From: Owenia fusiformis
Taxonomy: Eukaryota > Annelida > Polychaeta > Sabellida > Oweniidae
Direction: 5' to 3'
Length of the DNA: 64,000 bases
Assembly (NCBI GenBank): GCA_903813345.2
Contig: CAIIXF020000004.1
Coordinates: 23,251,985-23,315,984, forward strand
The position numbers and the translations under genes are program-made. Positions 1-13,290 of this stretch are shown here, piece after piece; position 1 is the first letter of the stretch, and each line of letters starts with the position of its first letter. The notes beneath the pieces were generated by a model. That model worked only from the letters and a program-made list of their open reading frames with translations. It did not search any database and was not told the origin of the DNA.

Positions 1-327
1 GATGGACTTAAGGCTAGGTTTGGGCAAAAAGTAATTCAAGGATCCGTTTGTTTACAAGAGATTGATTGTCTTCTGAAAAACGATGAACATATCATACTGA
101 TATGCATTCAAATGGGATCAATAGTAGAACAAGTGTCTGAATCAATAAATAAACAATTACACCATTAATGTTTACGCACTTATTTATTCATATTGTACTT
201 TAGTGTAACTATAGCTTCTCTAACTAAGTCATCAGTACATTATCATGTGCTACGTTACTATGGTGCTTCATTTTACCTTACTAGACTACCTAATGACTTT
301 TCTGTATTATTGTCTCATATAACCTTC
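1..327. other. Non-coding leader, no feature seen
   Basis: AT-rich sequence with no open frame, splice-flanked exon or repeat that I recognise. It runs directly into the 111-bp tandem array. Confidence 0.5.
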
Positions 328-1740
328 TCTAAAATACCATTTGATAACATTAGTTGAAAGTTGTAAATTATATAGATCACACTTTGAAAGTAGATGATAT
401 GATATAAGAATTTGTGTCACTGACTTATATTACGTTGTTCTAAAATACCATTTGATAACATTAGTTGAAAGTTGTAAATTATATAGATCACACTTTGAAA
501 GTAGATGATATGATATAAGAATTTGTGTCACTGACTTATATTACGTTGTTCTAAAATACCATTTGATAACATTAGTTGAAAGTTGTAAATTATATAGATC
601 ACACTTTGAAAGTAGATGATATGATATAAGAATTTGTGTCACTGACTTATATTACGTTGTTCTAAAATACCATTTGATAACATTAGTTGAAAGTTGTAAA
701 TTATATAGATCACACTTTGAAAGTAGATGATATGATATAAGAATTTGTGTCACTGACTTATATTACGTTGTTCTAAAATACCATTTGATAACATTAGTTG
801 AAAGTTGTAAATTATATAGATCACACTTTGAAAGTAGATGATATGATATAAGAATTTGTGCCACTCGCTTATATTACTTTGTTCTAAAATACCATTTGAT
901 AACATTAGTTGAAAGTTGTAAATTATATAGATCACACTTTGAAAGTAGATGATATGATATAAGAATTTGTGTCACTGTCTTATAATACTTTGTTCTAAAA
1001 TATCATTTGATACCAATTAGGTGGAAGTTACAATGAAACTATAGTTCTTTCATCCTTTCACCTTTGCAAACAGGTGATATGGTATTGGCGACATTGTGTA
1101 CCTGTCTTATATTACTTTGTTCTAAAATATCATTTGATACCAATTAGGTGGAAGTTACAATGAAACTATAGTTCTTTCATCCTTTTACCTTTGCAAATAG
1201 GTGATATGGTATTGGCGACATTGTGTACCTGTCTTATATTACTTTGTTCTAAAATATCATTTGATACCAATTAGGTGGAAGTTACAATGAAACTATAGTT
1301 CTTTCATCCTTTTACCTTTGCAAATAGGTGATATGGTATCGGACGCATATTGTACCTGTCTTATATTAATTTATTTAAAATACCATTTGAAAAGAAAGTA
1401 ACAACTTCAACATAATTTGTTGAGGTTGAAAACTTTCTTTCACCTAATTAGAAACCCCTGTGATGATAAAATATTGGAGACACTGTAGACATGCCTTAAA
1501 ATTCTGTCTCGAGTCATATCATTTGATACATTAGTTGAAAGTTGAAAACTATGTTTCTTTCACTCAAATGGATCACACTTTGAAAATAGGTGATATATTA
1601 TTGGAGACATTGTATCTAGTCTTATACTACTTTCTTCTAAATAATATTTGATGACATTAGTTGAAAGCTGTAAACTAATATTTCTTGAACCTAAATAGAT
1701 CGCCCATAATGTCCCTGTCTCATATTATCTTCTTCTAAAA
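328..1740. repeat. Minisatellite, 111-bp then 127-bp units
   Basis: Units starting 'tctaaaatacc' occur at 328, 439, 550, 661, 772 and 883, an exact 111-bp period with very few differences. From 994 a related but different unit takes over at 994, 1121 and 1248 (127-bp period), then increasingly decayed copies run to about 1740. The 111-bp unit is divisible by three, which explains the short repetitive open frame on the minus strand; it is not a gene. Identity is highest in the first block, which suggests it expanded most recently. Confidence 0.95.
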
Positions 1741-2532
1741 TACTAGCTTACGATATTAATCTGACAACTCGTATACTACATTCCTTCCCCTAAGAAGACA
1801 ACGTTTTTGGCAACTGATTACCTACTACTAGTGACCTAAACAGAACCCAATTGAAGTAGTGCAATTTAACAGCACGACTGTCTCGTATTTTAGTGTTTTA
1901 CTAATGGAGGGTATTCGTCACGCCGGGTAACTCCATTCGAATTCTCAAGTTATCAACATACCAATTTGCTAAAACATGCCAACCGTGCTAGTTCGATTAC
2001 CGGAAGCTCACACACTAAGCGTGCAATTGATTATCGTACATAATTAACTGTGAGATAGACGCCATTTTGAAAATTAATACTATGCATATATCTCCAGGAG
2101 TATCCTATCACGAAGAAGGTCTCTTTGTAAGATATACATCGGATTAAAAAGGTAGACACGTTGTCGAGGACGAATACGAAACCCCCACTTATAATAACCC
2201 AGTTCTTAACCGTTTATTGATATAACTCTGATGTGCACCATTTTCAGTCATTCCATTTGATCTAGGGAGTTAGCTGGTTGCGTACCGATATTTCATGCAA
2301 TCAACTCCTAATGGCACACCTCGGTTATGCGAGGAAGGCGTATTTAAGATACGTGAACAAAATTATGATTTATTTGTGGCATCGCCAGTTGGTATGCATT
2401 GAAGCTTCAGAACGCCTTGATCATATAACAGTATGATAGCTACCTTGCATGTTATGTCAATCCCATACCTTAGATATATCGATAAAGAAGCACAAATGAG
2501 AAGCACAGAAGTATACAACTAATTAACTATAT
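1741..2532. other. Intergenic, nothing recognised
   Basis: About 800 bases of mixed-composition sequence without open frames, repeats or splice-flanked exons that I can support. Confidence 0.4.
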
Positions 2533-3358
2533 TGTTACAGTATTATATTCTATTATATTCACATTAAGTTTAGTTTATCAATATGCATATACTGTAACTG
2601 ATCTTCATTAGAGATCTTAGGTCAAGGTCACAATGACATTATATCTTGTAAACATAACTGAACTGAATGACTCATTAACTCTTGGCCTTCTAGAAAGTAC
2701 TGGAACTTTAATCATTTAAACAAGATTGAATCATGTGACTTAAGATGTCCAATCAGTGTTATTTTCTAGAAATCGTAACTTCTTGAAACATCTGGACTTT
2801 GCCTTTGAACTATATAATGAGAGAGCTGATTTGGGCTGTTAGCAGAATTTCAAAGTTGATCAAAGGACATCTTCTTAGCGGAATATTACAGACACCTACT
2901 GTGGGAACATTTATAACACTACAAACACACAACCTGAGGACTTTATATGGACATATATTACAACATACACTATATACGGATTATCATATACATTCGTGGA
3001 TTATCATAAACATTTGTGGATTATCATCAAACATTATTGGATACAAACATTATAGGATTACAACAAATATTATTGGATTATTACAAACGTTGGAGAACTA
3101 TTAACGATTATTGAAACATTTCGTGATCTGGAACATTCTCAAGGATCGTCAACGACATCTATCAACATCAAGAATAAGCCGTATCATTGATTGGACATCA
3201 CTTAAGTATTAAACCTCCTTTATATTATTGTTATATTATTTAGTTTTCAAAATATAAATATATTGTTATCATATTTTAATTGCTGTTTTTACTGTTTAAA
3301 TATACAAGTTTTGGATTTTGAATTTTAAAATATTTGTATTCTAGCTTGTTGTAGTTGT

Positions 3359-3376
3359 CTCCCGGACGAGCCCCCA
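3359..3376 (-). other. tRNA primer-binding site of the LTR element
   Basis: The minus strand reads TGGGGGCTCGTCCGGGAG. It starts with TGG, the complement of a tRNA CCA end, and lies 5 nt inside the LTR, exactly where reverse transcription would be primed. The sequence closely resembles the tRNA-Pro-type primer site known from gamma-retroviruses; the tRNA assignment is inferred from that resemblance. Confidence 0.75.
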
Positions 3377-3381
3377 ATTTC

Positions 3382-4165
3382 TGTTACGTTCGAAAATAAC
3401 AGAAAGTAAAAACAGCAATTAAAATATGATAACAATATATTTATATTTTGAAAACTAAATAATATAACAATAATATAAAGGAGGTTTAATACTTAAGTGA
3501 TGTCCAATCAATGATACGGCTTATTCTTGATGTTGATAGATGTCGTTGACGATCCTTGAGAATGTTCCAGATCACGAAATGTTTCAATAATCGTTAATAG
3601 TTCTCCAACGTTTGTAATAATCCAATAATATTTGTTGTAATCCTATAATGTTTGTATCCAATAATGTTTGATGATAATCCACAAATGTTTATGATAATCC
3701 ACGAATGTATATGATAATCCGTATATAGTGTATGTTGTAATATATGTCCATATAAAGTCCTCAGGTTGTGTGTTTGTAGTGTTATAAATGTTCCCACAGT
3801 AGGTGTCTGTAATATTCCGCTAAGAAGATGTCCTTTGATCAACTTTGAAATTCTGCTAACAGCCCAAATCAGCTCTCTCATTATATAGTTCAAAGGCAAA
3901 GTCCAGATGTTTCAAGAAGTTACGATTTCTAGAAAATAACACTGATTGGACATCTTAAGTCACATGATTCAATCTTGTTTAAATGATTAAAGTTCCAGTA
4001 CTTTCTAGAAGGCCAAGAGTTAATGAGTCATTCAGTTCAGTTATGTTTACAAGATATAATGTCATTGTGACCTTGACCTAAGATCTCTAATGAAGATCAG
4101 TTACAGTATATGCATATTGATAAACTAAACTTAATGTGAATATAATAGAATATAATACTGTAACA
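3382..4165 (-). repeat. Complete LTR, minus orientation
   Basis: It is 784 bp with terminal TGTTAC/GTAACA ends. On the minus strand its 3' end is followed after five bases by a primer-binding-site sequence, which fixes it as a 5' LTR. The plus-strand copy at 2533-3294 lacks about the last 30 bases. Confidence 0.8.
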
Positions 4166-4371
4166 ATATAACCATTCATGCTTTGGATTCATTAAGACCA
4201 TCCTTGATGAATAAATCCCTAAGATCATATTAAGCCATCGAGGTCTTCTAGATTTTCTGATCTCATGTATGATGTTCATTAGTCATCCATTTTTCTTCTA
4301 TACTACCTTTCCATTATATGTCTGATTTCAACATGAGTACAGGGATCTCTTAACATAAAATTTGTACTCAC

Positions 4372-4436
4372 CTTTTCTTTTTCTTAACAACCTTGGGTTT
4401 TACGGACTTTCTAGCGGCTGTTAGAAGGACAGACAT
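4372..4436 (-). CDS. Candidate first coding exon, MSVLLTAARK... (gene not identified)
   Basis: On the minus strand an ATG preceded by 'gaaacgag' opens 21 codons beginning MSVLLTAARK and ending in a lysine-rich run (VVKKKK). A consensus donor GTGAGT follows in phase 2. A second exon at 11799-11857 has the same layout, a related start (MSVMLSACRK), a lysine-rich end and the same phase-2 donor. The pair therefore looks like duplicated alternative first exons, or the starts of two paralogues, whose downstream exons would lie beyond base 1 on this strand. I do not recognise the family. Confidence 0.4.
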
Positions 4437-7204
4437 CTCGTTTCAGATCAAATGCTCATGAATCACTCAACGGAACTAAGGCTGTTATGTGAATTAAACA
4501 TTATTCTGTTGCGATGCGGGGTGTATTAATTGAGAATTGTATTGATCTTATGTCGTGGAATGGAGAATATTATGTATACCATAACCTGCATATAGATATT
4601 GATTCCATATAAACAAAATGCTAATTGATTATGAGTACCACTAGTTTCAACTACCCTCTTTATATCGGAGCGATAAATATTTGTTTGACACAAGTACTGT
4701 ACATAAAATGGATCTAGCAACTCAAAACAGGAGAGGCATTTTAGAAATCAACATGGCTGCCTTTCCGTTTCATGTTATGACCAATGTCATCAGCTTACAC
4801 AAAAAGCATTCAAAATGACTTAAAATATACCACGTGACGATCAATGTCATTAACCTGAATACCTGAAAACGACTCAACATCTACAACGTGACGATCAATG
4901 TCATCAACCTGCCCAAACATATTCAAAATGTCGTTTCAACATGTACCACGTTACCATGGAAACCGTAAATGCTAAAACAAAGAGTTCATCTGAGGTGAAT
5001 CCCAATGTTTACAGAACATTATTCTGATTTACTTAGGTCACTCTTTATCTCGCGCTTGCAAAAGCATTTTGTTTTATCATAAAACATTTCGTTTTATTGG
5101 TCAGACTGTACATTATCGGAGTAATCCAATTGTTTAGGAATACATAAGCAAAAGTGCCAAAGGTAGATGACCTAAAACTGTAGAGACCTAGCGAGGGTTT
5201 TAGGGACCTAGCGAGGAAAGCAAACTCTAAATCTAAACCTGTCATAAGAAAAGTATGCCCTATACATGTCTCAAAATAATGATCTAAAGTGAAAGGAAAT
5301 AATGGTTAACACCCCTCTCCCCCCCCCACAATCGAGAGCCAATATCACAATCCAGCACCAGAAACTCAAGAGACATTCCATTCAGGAGCAATTTGGACAC
5401 AGTGAGGCAAAATATATAAACATCCTGCTGGAAAAACATTTTGAAACGTCAGACCCTTAATAAAAGGTTTTACCATATGACGAATCTTACTTTACTATTA
5501 TATTCGCAAAATATAATAATATATATATAATTTATGGTGTTTCAAAATTTGGCCTTAAAAGGCCTAGGAATGCCCTAAAGCCCCACTCACTAGGGCATTG
5601 AGGCATTTTCTGGGCCCACCCAAGAGGGAGGGGGGCGGGGGGCGGATCCCACCCCCCCCCCCACGATCCGCCAGTGGGTCTATAGACAGAAATATTGAAT
5701 AAATAGCGCTGTACAGAGAAGTCTGCCATGTCGAACTGTATACCTAGACGATGTTATTTTCTTAAGCTGTTAATGGGCGCTTCATTATATTATTTAGACA
5801 CAAATGGTTTGTTTTCATATTCCTTAATGGCAAATGGTATTAATAGTACAAGTGGCAAAATTGGTGACTATTTTATAAAAGTCCATGATTAAATGATAGG
5901 AGTTAAGTGATTGTATTTAAGCTAGACTTAGTTGCTATTGTAAATTGTTATGCATGGACGCCATATCATTTTGTATTTCGTTTTATTAATTGTCCACTCA
6001 CTTGATTTATCGAGATGTCCAGAATTCGATTCAAGAGCCAATCGACTACTAGTAAATAAAAAAGTTAGTAGATATTATTACATTCTCTGTTAAGAGATTG
6101 CGTACTAGATAATACTTCCAGACAACCATGACCTACCACAAATATCCGATGAAAGGGATGAATATATTCTATATCTCCCGGTAGAGCCAGGGAGAGAGTA
6201 AATGTCATATACTCTATTTCGGTTGTAATTTTGCTCATTGTGAAAAAAAGAAAAACATTGTTATCAAAAACCTTGTACATATAAAAATACATTGTTATTT
6301 TCAGCAAGAGTCCGTGTATTATTAGAGTTCATTGCAAATAGAAGTATCAATTGATTATAAAGTTCAATCGCTTGGCTAAAGAACGTCGCGGAAATAGGCT
6401 AACCGTATCATCACTGTTAAATGGACACGTTGATCGATCACGAAATAGTCACGAATGACCTCAAAGAAAATTATCATAATGGAATTTCAGTGAAGAGCTC
6501 TACGTAATAACATTTTCTTATTATAAATAATCGGAATGAAATAACACAGAAAACATGGAATTGTTTGAAATAACCACTGTTGTTGCATTTATTAATTTTT
6601 TTCAAAGCAATTTAAATGTCAGTTATTTATAAACAAGGTTAGTAGTGAATAGTCTTAAAGATCCGTGTATGATTTACAACACGGTTCTCTCTTGAAATCA
6701 TTTAACACGATAATTCATATCATATTTTTCCGCCACCCCCATCCTTTGTATAAACACACAAATCAACAATCGAAAAGACAAACCAAACAAATCATCAACC
6801 ATTCGAGACAAACATATCAACAATCAAAAAATAAGTAAACAACAACAACAACATAATACCATTTGAAAAATAGTGTCCAATGACAAACGTGGAAAATATT
6901 TGAAAAATGTAAACATAAAACACGACTAATTCTCAACTTGCCAGTGCCAGTGTCGTCAAATCATTAATTGTGAGAGAGTCAATAATTACATGCATCAATA
7001 ATTCAAAATCATTACTATGGGTAAGAGCTTTGACTCCGGTTAACATAACCCACAGTTAACCACATTATAGTGCTTGACAATAACCCATTGTCCTACACGT
7101 TATGGAAAATCTAAACATCCGTAGCTACACAATAACATTGTTTCAGAACAGAAGTTCGTGCAGAGGGAAAAATCACTATTATTCAGGTAATTACATCAAG
7201 GTCA
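4437..7204. other. Intergenic, low-complexity patches only
   Basis: No gene is supported. A GC-rich patch at 5560-5680 contains long G and C runs, including a C11 run, inside an otherwise AT-rich context. A short open frame over it (5532-5729, minus) owes its length to that composition. Confidence 0.5.
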
Positions 7205-7670
7205 TTCTTAAATGGGGGGTTACTATTGTTACCAAATTCATTCTCAAAAAGCTAGTTATTTCCATGGGAGCAGAGTCGTAGTTACTAGTTACTGAACACT
7301 ACCATTGTAGTCTGACTTCTAAATTCATTCTCAAATTGTCCGTTATTTCCATGGGAGCATAGTCGTAGTGACTAGTTTCTGAACACTACCATTGTAGTCT
7401 GACTTCTAAATTCAATCTCAAATTGTCCATTGTTTCCATGGGAGCATAGTCGTAGTGAATAGTTTCTGAACACTACCATTGTAGTCTGACTTCTAAATTC
7501 ATTCTCAAATTGTCCATTGTTTCCATGGGAGCATAGTCGTAGTGAATAGTTTCTGAACACTACCATTGTAGTCTGACTTCTAAATTCATTCTCAAATTGT
7601 CCATTGTTTCCATGGGAGCATAGTCGTAGTGAATAGTTACTGAACACTACTGTTGTAGTCTGCCTAATTC
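7205..7670. repeat. 87-bp tandem repeat, about 5 copies
   Basis: 'ctgaacactac' recurs at 7292, 7379, 7466, 7553 and 7640, an exact 87-bp spacing. Each unit contains 'ccatgggagcatagtcgtag'. As 87 is divisible by three, the minus strand stays open for 91 codons with a 29-residue period. I read that as a by-product, not a protein. Confidence 0.95.
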
Positions 7671-8344
7671 ATTATCCGTTCTTGCAATATCTTGCATGGA
7701 ATAGAGATGGCTGTATCTTCGTTAGTCTTTTGAGGAAATAAAATATATGATTATAAAATGTTATTATATATATATTGATACGAGGGTCGTAGTGAATAGC
7801 TAGTAAACATGCCTATTGTTTTTATCCAACCACTGGATAAAAAACAAAAGTTATTTCATGCTGTGGGAATACACTTGATTTGATTGCAATGTTAATGAAA
7901 CAGGGGAGGTCATCTTTTATTCCCAATGTCATAAAACATTAATAACATTAAAGTATACTACACTTGTGAGCTCCACTTTCGAGATCGGGTTTAACTATGA
8001 AAAGTGCAACTAAACCATGGGATACACTTTCCCATTTACGAAGTACTATTTGACTGGTGAGGAACTTAGAGAAAGCTGACACCAACCCCGTAGCAAGGTG
8101 GGAATCCCCATGGCCAAGAATTTATTTTGAATAGCTAGAATATGGGTTCTTGAACGGGACATTAATGCTTTACTAAGGCATTTTTGAAAATGTTAATTAG
8201 CTCCATATATGTGCTTTCCGTTATTGGCCCTCAATAAATCATCATTCTCTATATCTTGATTGTTTGAAGATCTACTCTCCCGGTTTGCTGGTCTAATAAA
8301 ATTTGATACGATTGTTTTGTTCATGTATAATCAATAAATACATT

Positions 8345-8700
8345 GCATGATGGGTAATATATCCCTCACAGCAAATAGCCCTTACAACAAAGTTTACAAA
8401 TAATCAATAAGTGCATGATGGGTAATATATCCCTCACAGCAAATAGCCCTTACAACAAAGTTTACAAATAATCAATAAGTGCATGATGGGTAATATACCC
8501 CTCACAGCAAAGAGCCCTTACATCACAGTTTACAAATAATTAATAAGTGCATGATGGGTAATATACCCCTTACAGAAAAGAGCCCTTACATCACAGTTTA
8601 CAAATAATTAACAAGTGCATGATGGGTAATATATCCCTCACAGCAAAGAGCCCTTACAATACAGTTTACAAAAAATCAATAAATGCATGATGGGAACTTA
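8345..8700. repeat. 68-bp tandem repeat, 6 copies
   Basis: 'gcatgatggg' occurs at 8345, 8413, 8481, 8549, 8617 and 8685. Units contain 'cagcaaatagcccttaca' and differ by a few substitutions. Confidence 0.95.
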
Positions 8701-9137
8701 TTGTTACTATTGTTGATATAACAGATATGTGGAATAATATGTTTAATCTCAAATGAGCTGAACGCAATATTCATATCTTTTTTATTTATAGATGATTAAT
8801 AATTTACATCTCTAAAGTACATCGGGCTGCGATTTGAGAAATTCTAATTTGAACTTTGTCAATTTAACATGCATCTCAATGGTTTTTCAGTCTTAAATTA
8901 AGTATTACAAAATACGATGACCCCAGGGGTCAGAAGAACCATATAGCTCAAAAAGGCTGGAGGGATTGGAGTGAAAGTTTGGAAATCACTTCAGAAAACC
9001 CCAAACATTCAAGGAAACATTGGATATTCAGTCAACCATGACCCTTTATGTTGGCTCTGTGTGTGATTCCTATTTCTGCTTTATATTAGTATAACTAATG
9101 CCTTAAATAGGGGGTATACTATATATGCATTAAGAAG

Positions 9138-9307
9138 CCAGGCCCGTAGCCAGGATTTGCCAAGGGGGGTTCAGTTTTAAGAATTTTTCAGGGGGGTTCA
9201 CATTTGACAATTTTGGCCCAAATATGGCTAAAATCACTTGAGAAGTGCGCAAAATGGTGAAAACTGCATGATTTTGAGTGAACCCCTCCCCCTGGCTACG
9301 GGCCTGG
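9138..9307. mobile_element. MITE, 'CCAGGCCCGTAGCC' family
   Basis: Perfect terminal inverted repeats CCAGGCCCGTAGCCAGG / CCTGGCTACGGGCCTGG bound a 170-bp element with an internal inverted 'ggggttca' core. AAG flanks both ends. A related copy lies at 61550-61764, with partial copies near 35164-35362, 38760-38806, 43046-43520 and 55229-55400. Confidence 0.8.
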
Positions 9308-11798
9308 AAGCTGAATAAAACCCGTACTTTGTTACATCATGTAGCTATGCTATTATGAATAAAACATCAATATATAATAAATTTATTGGAATTATTCCAT
9401 AGAGAACATTATTTTAGTTTTACTTAGTATTCAATTGCATTCCTATTATTTCTATGGAACTTCAATGTAATGAGTTTTATATGGATTAATAATAGAATTC
9501 TGTTAAGAGTTTAATAAAATGCGAATAAATGGTCTAGTAGCCTGGGTATATTTAAATGCTCACTTTTCTTTTATGTAACTTTTTAGATTTATCATTCCCA
9601 CAAACCAATTTTGTATACATATTTGGATGATAGAGTAAATTTCTGACATACAAAATAGATATCTAAAATAACTCAAATTTTTTATTTTATTTCTGTTCAA
9701 AGTAAAAATGATGTAAACAAAAAATGATTCTACTGTATGTCTTAAAAGAAATGATTCGAGAAAATATGACTATTTAAGAATCCGGACTATGTTAGGCAAA
9801 ACTAGGCCCTGTCGCCTTAACCATTGGGTTGTAGGTTCAAGACGCGTGAGATGTAAAAACAAAACATCAAATTTGTCCGAAGCAGGGGTAACGCTCAATT
9901 AGACCGATTCAATGAAATACAAGTCTGGGTTAGGAGAAAGAAGTTCATCAATGTACTGCGCTAATAATTTCGTTATAAAAAATCTTGAAATATCACCCAA
10001 ATTAAATTATGACTATTCAAAAGAAGACATTCAAATCTACATTTTGTAAAAAAATCAAATTTATCCGAAGAACGTTCAATTAGGGTGATGAACTTCGTTC
10101 TCCAAACCGTCCTTTATTGAGAAGCAACCTGTCCGGGGTACTAATATGTAATCTAATTAGTGTCTCCAAACCACAAGAGAGTATTGCGTGCAGACTAAAA
10201 TAACGATCATAGTAAAAGCTGAGATATGAAAATATTTATTTTACATGTCGAGTCAGCGAGGCTTTGTTTGACATCAAAACGAATCGTTATTTACTTTTAT
10301 TTTTCTACTTTAGGTGAAAGCCCTACCATTGATGAGTTCACATTCAGTTCTCATGTGCGAGTACTGGGATTAACGATAATCTGTATTGTGTTGGGGAGGT
10401 CTTAGTAAAGCCATATAGAACAAATGTACTGGGAATTATCATTGTCAAGAATACTATCTTACCTTGATACTAACTCAATATTACTAAAGGATATCGGTGA
10501 TTTCTCATTTTGAAGCGCATACATCTATTCATATAATTTACCATCCACAATTTAGGATTGTGCACTGACCTGGATGACATCATCAAAAAGTGCGTAGAAT
10601 CATTCGCTGTTTTTACATTGAGAGGTCAAAGCCTCATTTTGAATACAAATTCTAAATTTTAGAAATCAGAGCAAATCTCTTTATTTGCAGTCCAGTGGAA
10701 GTCTAAGTAATTTATTGCTCACCAAAAGGATTGGTATCGATATGGTGAACTTTTTGAACACACGTTTCTCTCAAACCAGTCATCAAAAAATTCTGAAAAT
10801 TTTACACATCGTCAATGTAATGGTCATCTTTTGGATGATAACAATATAATTTGAGAAAAATACATATGTATTTCTCTATATTGTTTTAGAAAATACATCA
10901 GACACTTCTTTTGTTTATTTTTCTGATATTTTTTTTTTATTATTTATTATATTATTATAGTTTGGAAAATGTAGTTGTCTTAAATTTTAAAAATAAATCA
11001 TACTTTTTGAATGAGTGAAGATTTTACAACTTTTTTTATTTATTTTTGATTACGTTTTTTCACACTGATACACTAATTAAAGTATCAAGTGTTAGATAAT
11101 AAATATTTAAGAAAATAGTTTAATTCTAAAGTAGCAAAACTCTCTCTTGAGAAGTTAAGCGAATACAAAAGGCAATTATTTAAATATAATCATTAATGTC
11201 GTTAACATCTTGGCCACATGAGCATTTTGCTGCTTTTTGGCATTAGCTTGAATATTGTATAATATGAGAAGTTAAATTTGGTAAAATTAGACCAATTGCT
11301 CTCAATGCAAAGCTTTTTTTGTGAAGATGGATAGATATCACCAAAGTTAAAGCCATTTTGGAAAGATATTATGCGACTGGTATAATAGTCGCCCTGAGAA
11401 GTCAAGGGGTTAGAAAAATGATAAGATTACTAGTATCTAGAATATAAAAAAAATTAAAAATGCAACAATATGAAGTTGATGGACTAAATTTATATTTTGA
11501 TAATTCCACATAATTTCATTTCCGAGATGAACCAAACATAGTCTCAAACATTAATTTTGATTTGTTTTTGATATTTTTATATGGAACATTATGTGCAATG
11601 AGTCTCGTTGAGTTAATTTATATTGTACTCACCATTTATCAAATAGAACAGTAAATAATAATTCTATTATGTTTCGAAACCTTACTACTTTGAATATTTG
11701 GCCTGGCACCAACTCTTAATCTTTTAATAATAATTAATACTTAATTTAATAATACACGTTAAAATGTTACTTTAACAACAACACAAAATAATGCTTAC
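9308..11798. other. AT-rich intergenic DNA
   Basis: Poly-T and poly-A rich, with no exon I can support. Around 9810-9850 a short stretch with a 'ggttcaag' box-B-like motif may be a decayed tRNA-derived repeat. Confidence 0.4.
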
Positions 11799-11857
11799 TT
11801 CTTTTTCTTCTTCTTCGGTGCATCCTTCTTTCTACAAGCACTTAACATAACCGACAT
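11799..11857 (-). CDS. Candidate first coding exon, MSVMLSACRK... (gene not identified)
   Basis: The minus-strand ATG has the context 'gtcaagATG'. It opens 19 codons beginning MSVMLSACRKKDAPKKKKK and ends at a GTAAGC donor in phase 2. A TATA-like 'attataagggg' lies roughly 75-80 bases upstream. It resembles the exon at 4372-4436 in its first ten residues, lysine tail and intron phase. The product is unknown; a basic N-terminal extension is all that can be seen. Confidence 0.4.
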
Positions 11858-13030
11858 CTTGACTGCTTTTTATTTGCGTCGTTTCTATGTCCGATTGCGT
11901 ATTAATGTGAGGCCGTTACACTTCTCCCCTTATAATCAATGTGTTGTCCTCGCAAGTCACTTGGTTTACCAGTTGATAAACATTCAACAACGCAAACCAG
12001 AGATGACTATGGTTCACTTCAGAATTCCCCGATAATCCATACGTCCCTTCCTTAAACAAGTTCTAATTTCACTGTTGTAATAAGTCGATTGAACTGTTAC
12101 CTGACTAAATACAAAATCGCATATTTCCTTTTGATCAAACCGAGAATTATGCTTAAACTGAGTGGTCTATCGACGAGAAAACTACACAGAAATTATGTCC
12201 ATGACCTGGTTTTTATGAAAGTGTAGAATATTTTAATACTTCATTCAAAATTTACGGAGAAAATAACGAAAATGCTCTATAAGCAGACGACTTTTCTAAC
12301 GGGTGTCAATTGCTAGCTGCCGTTGTGCTAGGAGGTTCAATGCTATTCAACCATTGTAACGATCATGTATTGCATTAAATTACGTGAATGGTGTCGTACG
12401 TCTTATAAAAACCAGGATTTCCTCTCCTGGATATACGCAAAGGAATATCCAGAGTTAGCTGAAGTATTGCTCTCGTAAAAAGTAATCTCCAGTATAAAAG
12501 AGATTACTCATTGTTCATTATTGTTATATACGTTGAACGAAGGGATTTCTTAAATTCTTGTAGAAAATGAAACAATACATACAAGAAACGATACAGTTTA
12601 AATATCTAAAAATATGTGATTGGAGGTTAAACAATAGAGTGTAATATTGATAACCCCGAGTATTCCCTTCTAAGATACAATTACTCCAAGCATAATACTA
12701 TAATCCATGTCGTGTTTTATGTTTATCCACACATACCACAATGCAAGGCTTTTTTCTCAAGGGAGTAATGAGTCGATATTCCTATTTTCATGGTTTTCCC
12801 AGCATTGGTATTATTGCAAGTATTTTTCTGCCGCCATTTTAAAATTATATTTTGGAAATGGTATGATTTTTATCTATATTTCAAGTCACTACGGAGTTCA
12901 AACATTATGAGGCTTTTCTGATATTCCAAAAGGGGGGTTAGAATTGCAAAACTTTTGGAGGAGGGTAAATAACTTGATTTTTCTTCGACAAAAACAACAG
13001 TAGAGTCATATCTTAACTCGAGCCTTAAAT
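11858..13030. other. Intergenic, nothing recognised
   Basis: No coding exon or repeat that I can support, apart from the promoter-like bases just upstream of the exon ending at 11857. Confidence 0.35.
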
Positions 13031-13049
13031 CTTCAGAAGTGGGCTTGTA

Positions 13050-13290
13050 TGACGTATTTATGACTTTTGGCTTGCAACCGAAGATACCTCAAGAAAAGTC
13101 GGAGATTGCCGAAGATTTTCTTTGCAAACGAAGTTGGCCGAGGGTACCACGAATGTGAAGAGGACGTCTCTAATTGGTCAAAAAGAGAGGCTCGGCATTC
13201 TCCGTCAGATTGAATCGGCAAAATTCGGTTGTATGGCTTACATTCGGCTGCATGGCCCAACCTTGATTGAATAGAAAAGATGCTGTCCCA
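13050..13290 (+). repeat. Dispersed repeat, copy 1 (inverted copy at 21.4 kb)
   Basis: About 215 bases, from 'ttggcttgcaaccga' to 'agatgctgtccca', match 21405-21640 in reverse orientation with scattered substitutions. The repeat contains no convincing protein; its open frames differ between the copies. Confidence 0.8.

Larger units (their letters stand above)
2533..4165. mobile_element. Inverted pair of LTRs from an LTR retrotransposon
   Basis: Two near-identical copies of a ~780-bp LTR lie in opposite orientation around a central spacer of about 90 bp. The plus-oriented copy starts TGTTACAG at 2533 and breaks off near 3294. The minus-oriented copy spans 3382-4165 and is complete, beginning TGTTACAG and ending CGTAACA on its own strand, so it has TG...CA ends. 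The outer flanks share ATAT (2529-2532 and 4166-4169), consistent with a 4-bp target duplication. Both arms contain the same meaningless 101-codon open frame. No gag or pol sequence remains. This is not the usual direct-repeat LTR layout; an autointegration or recombination product is the likeliest explanation. Confidence 0.85.

Noticed and set aside
2799-3104. 101-codon open frame, repeated identically on the other strand at 3594-3899
   Set aside because: It lies inside the LTR arms; its duplication follows from the inverted LTRs. No family resemblance.
7372-7647. 91-codon frame with a 29-residue repeat
   Set aside because: Produced by an 87-bp tandem repeat with no stop in one frame; no start context or splice sites.
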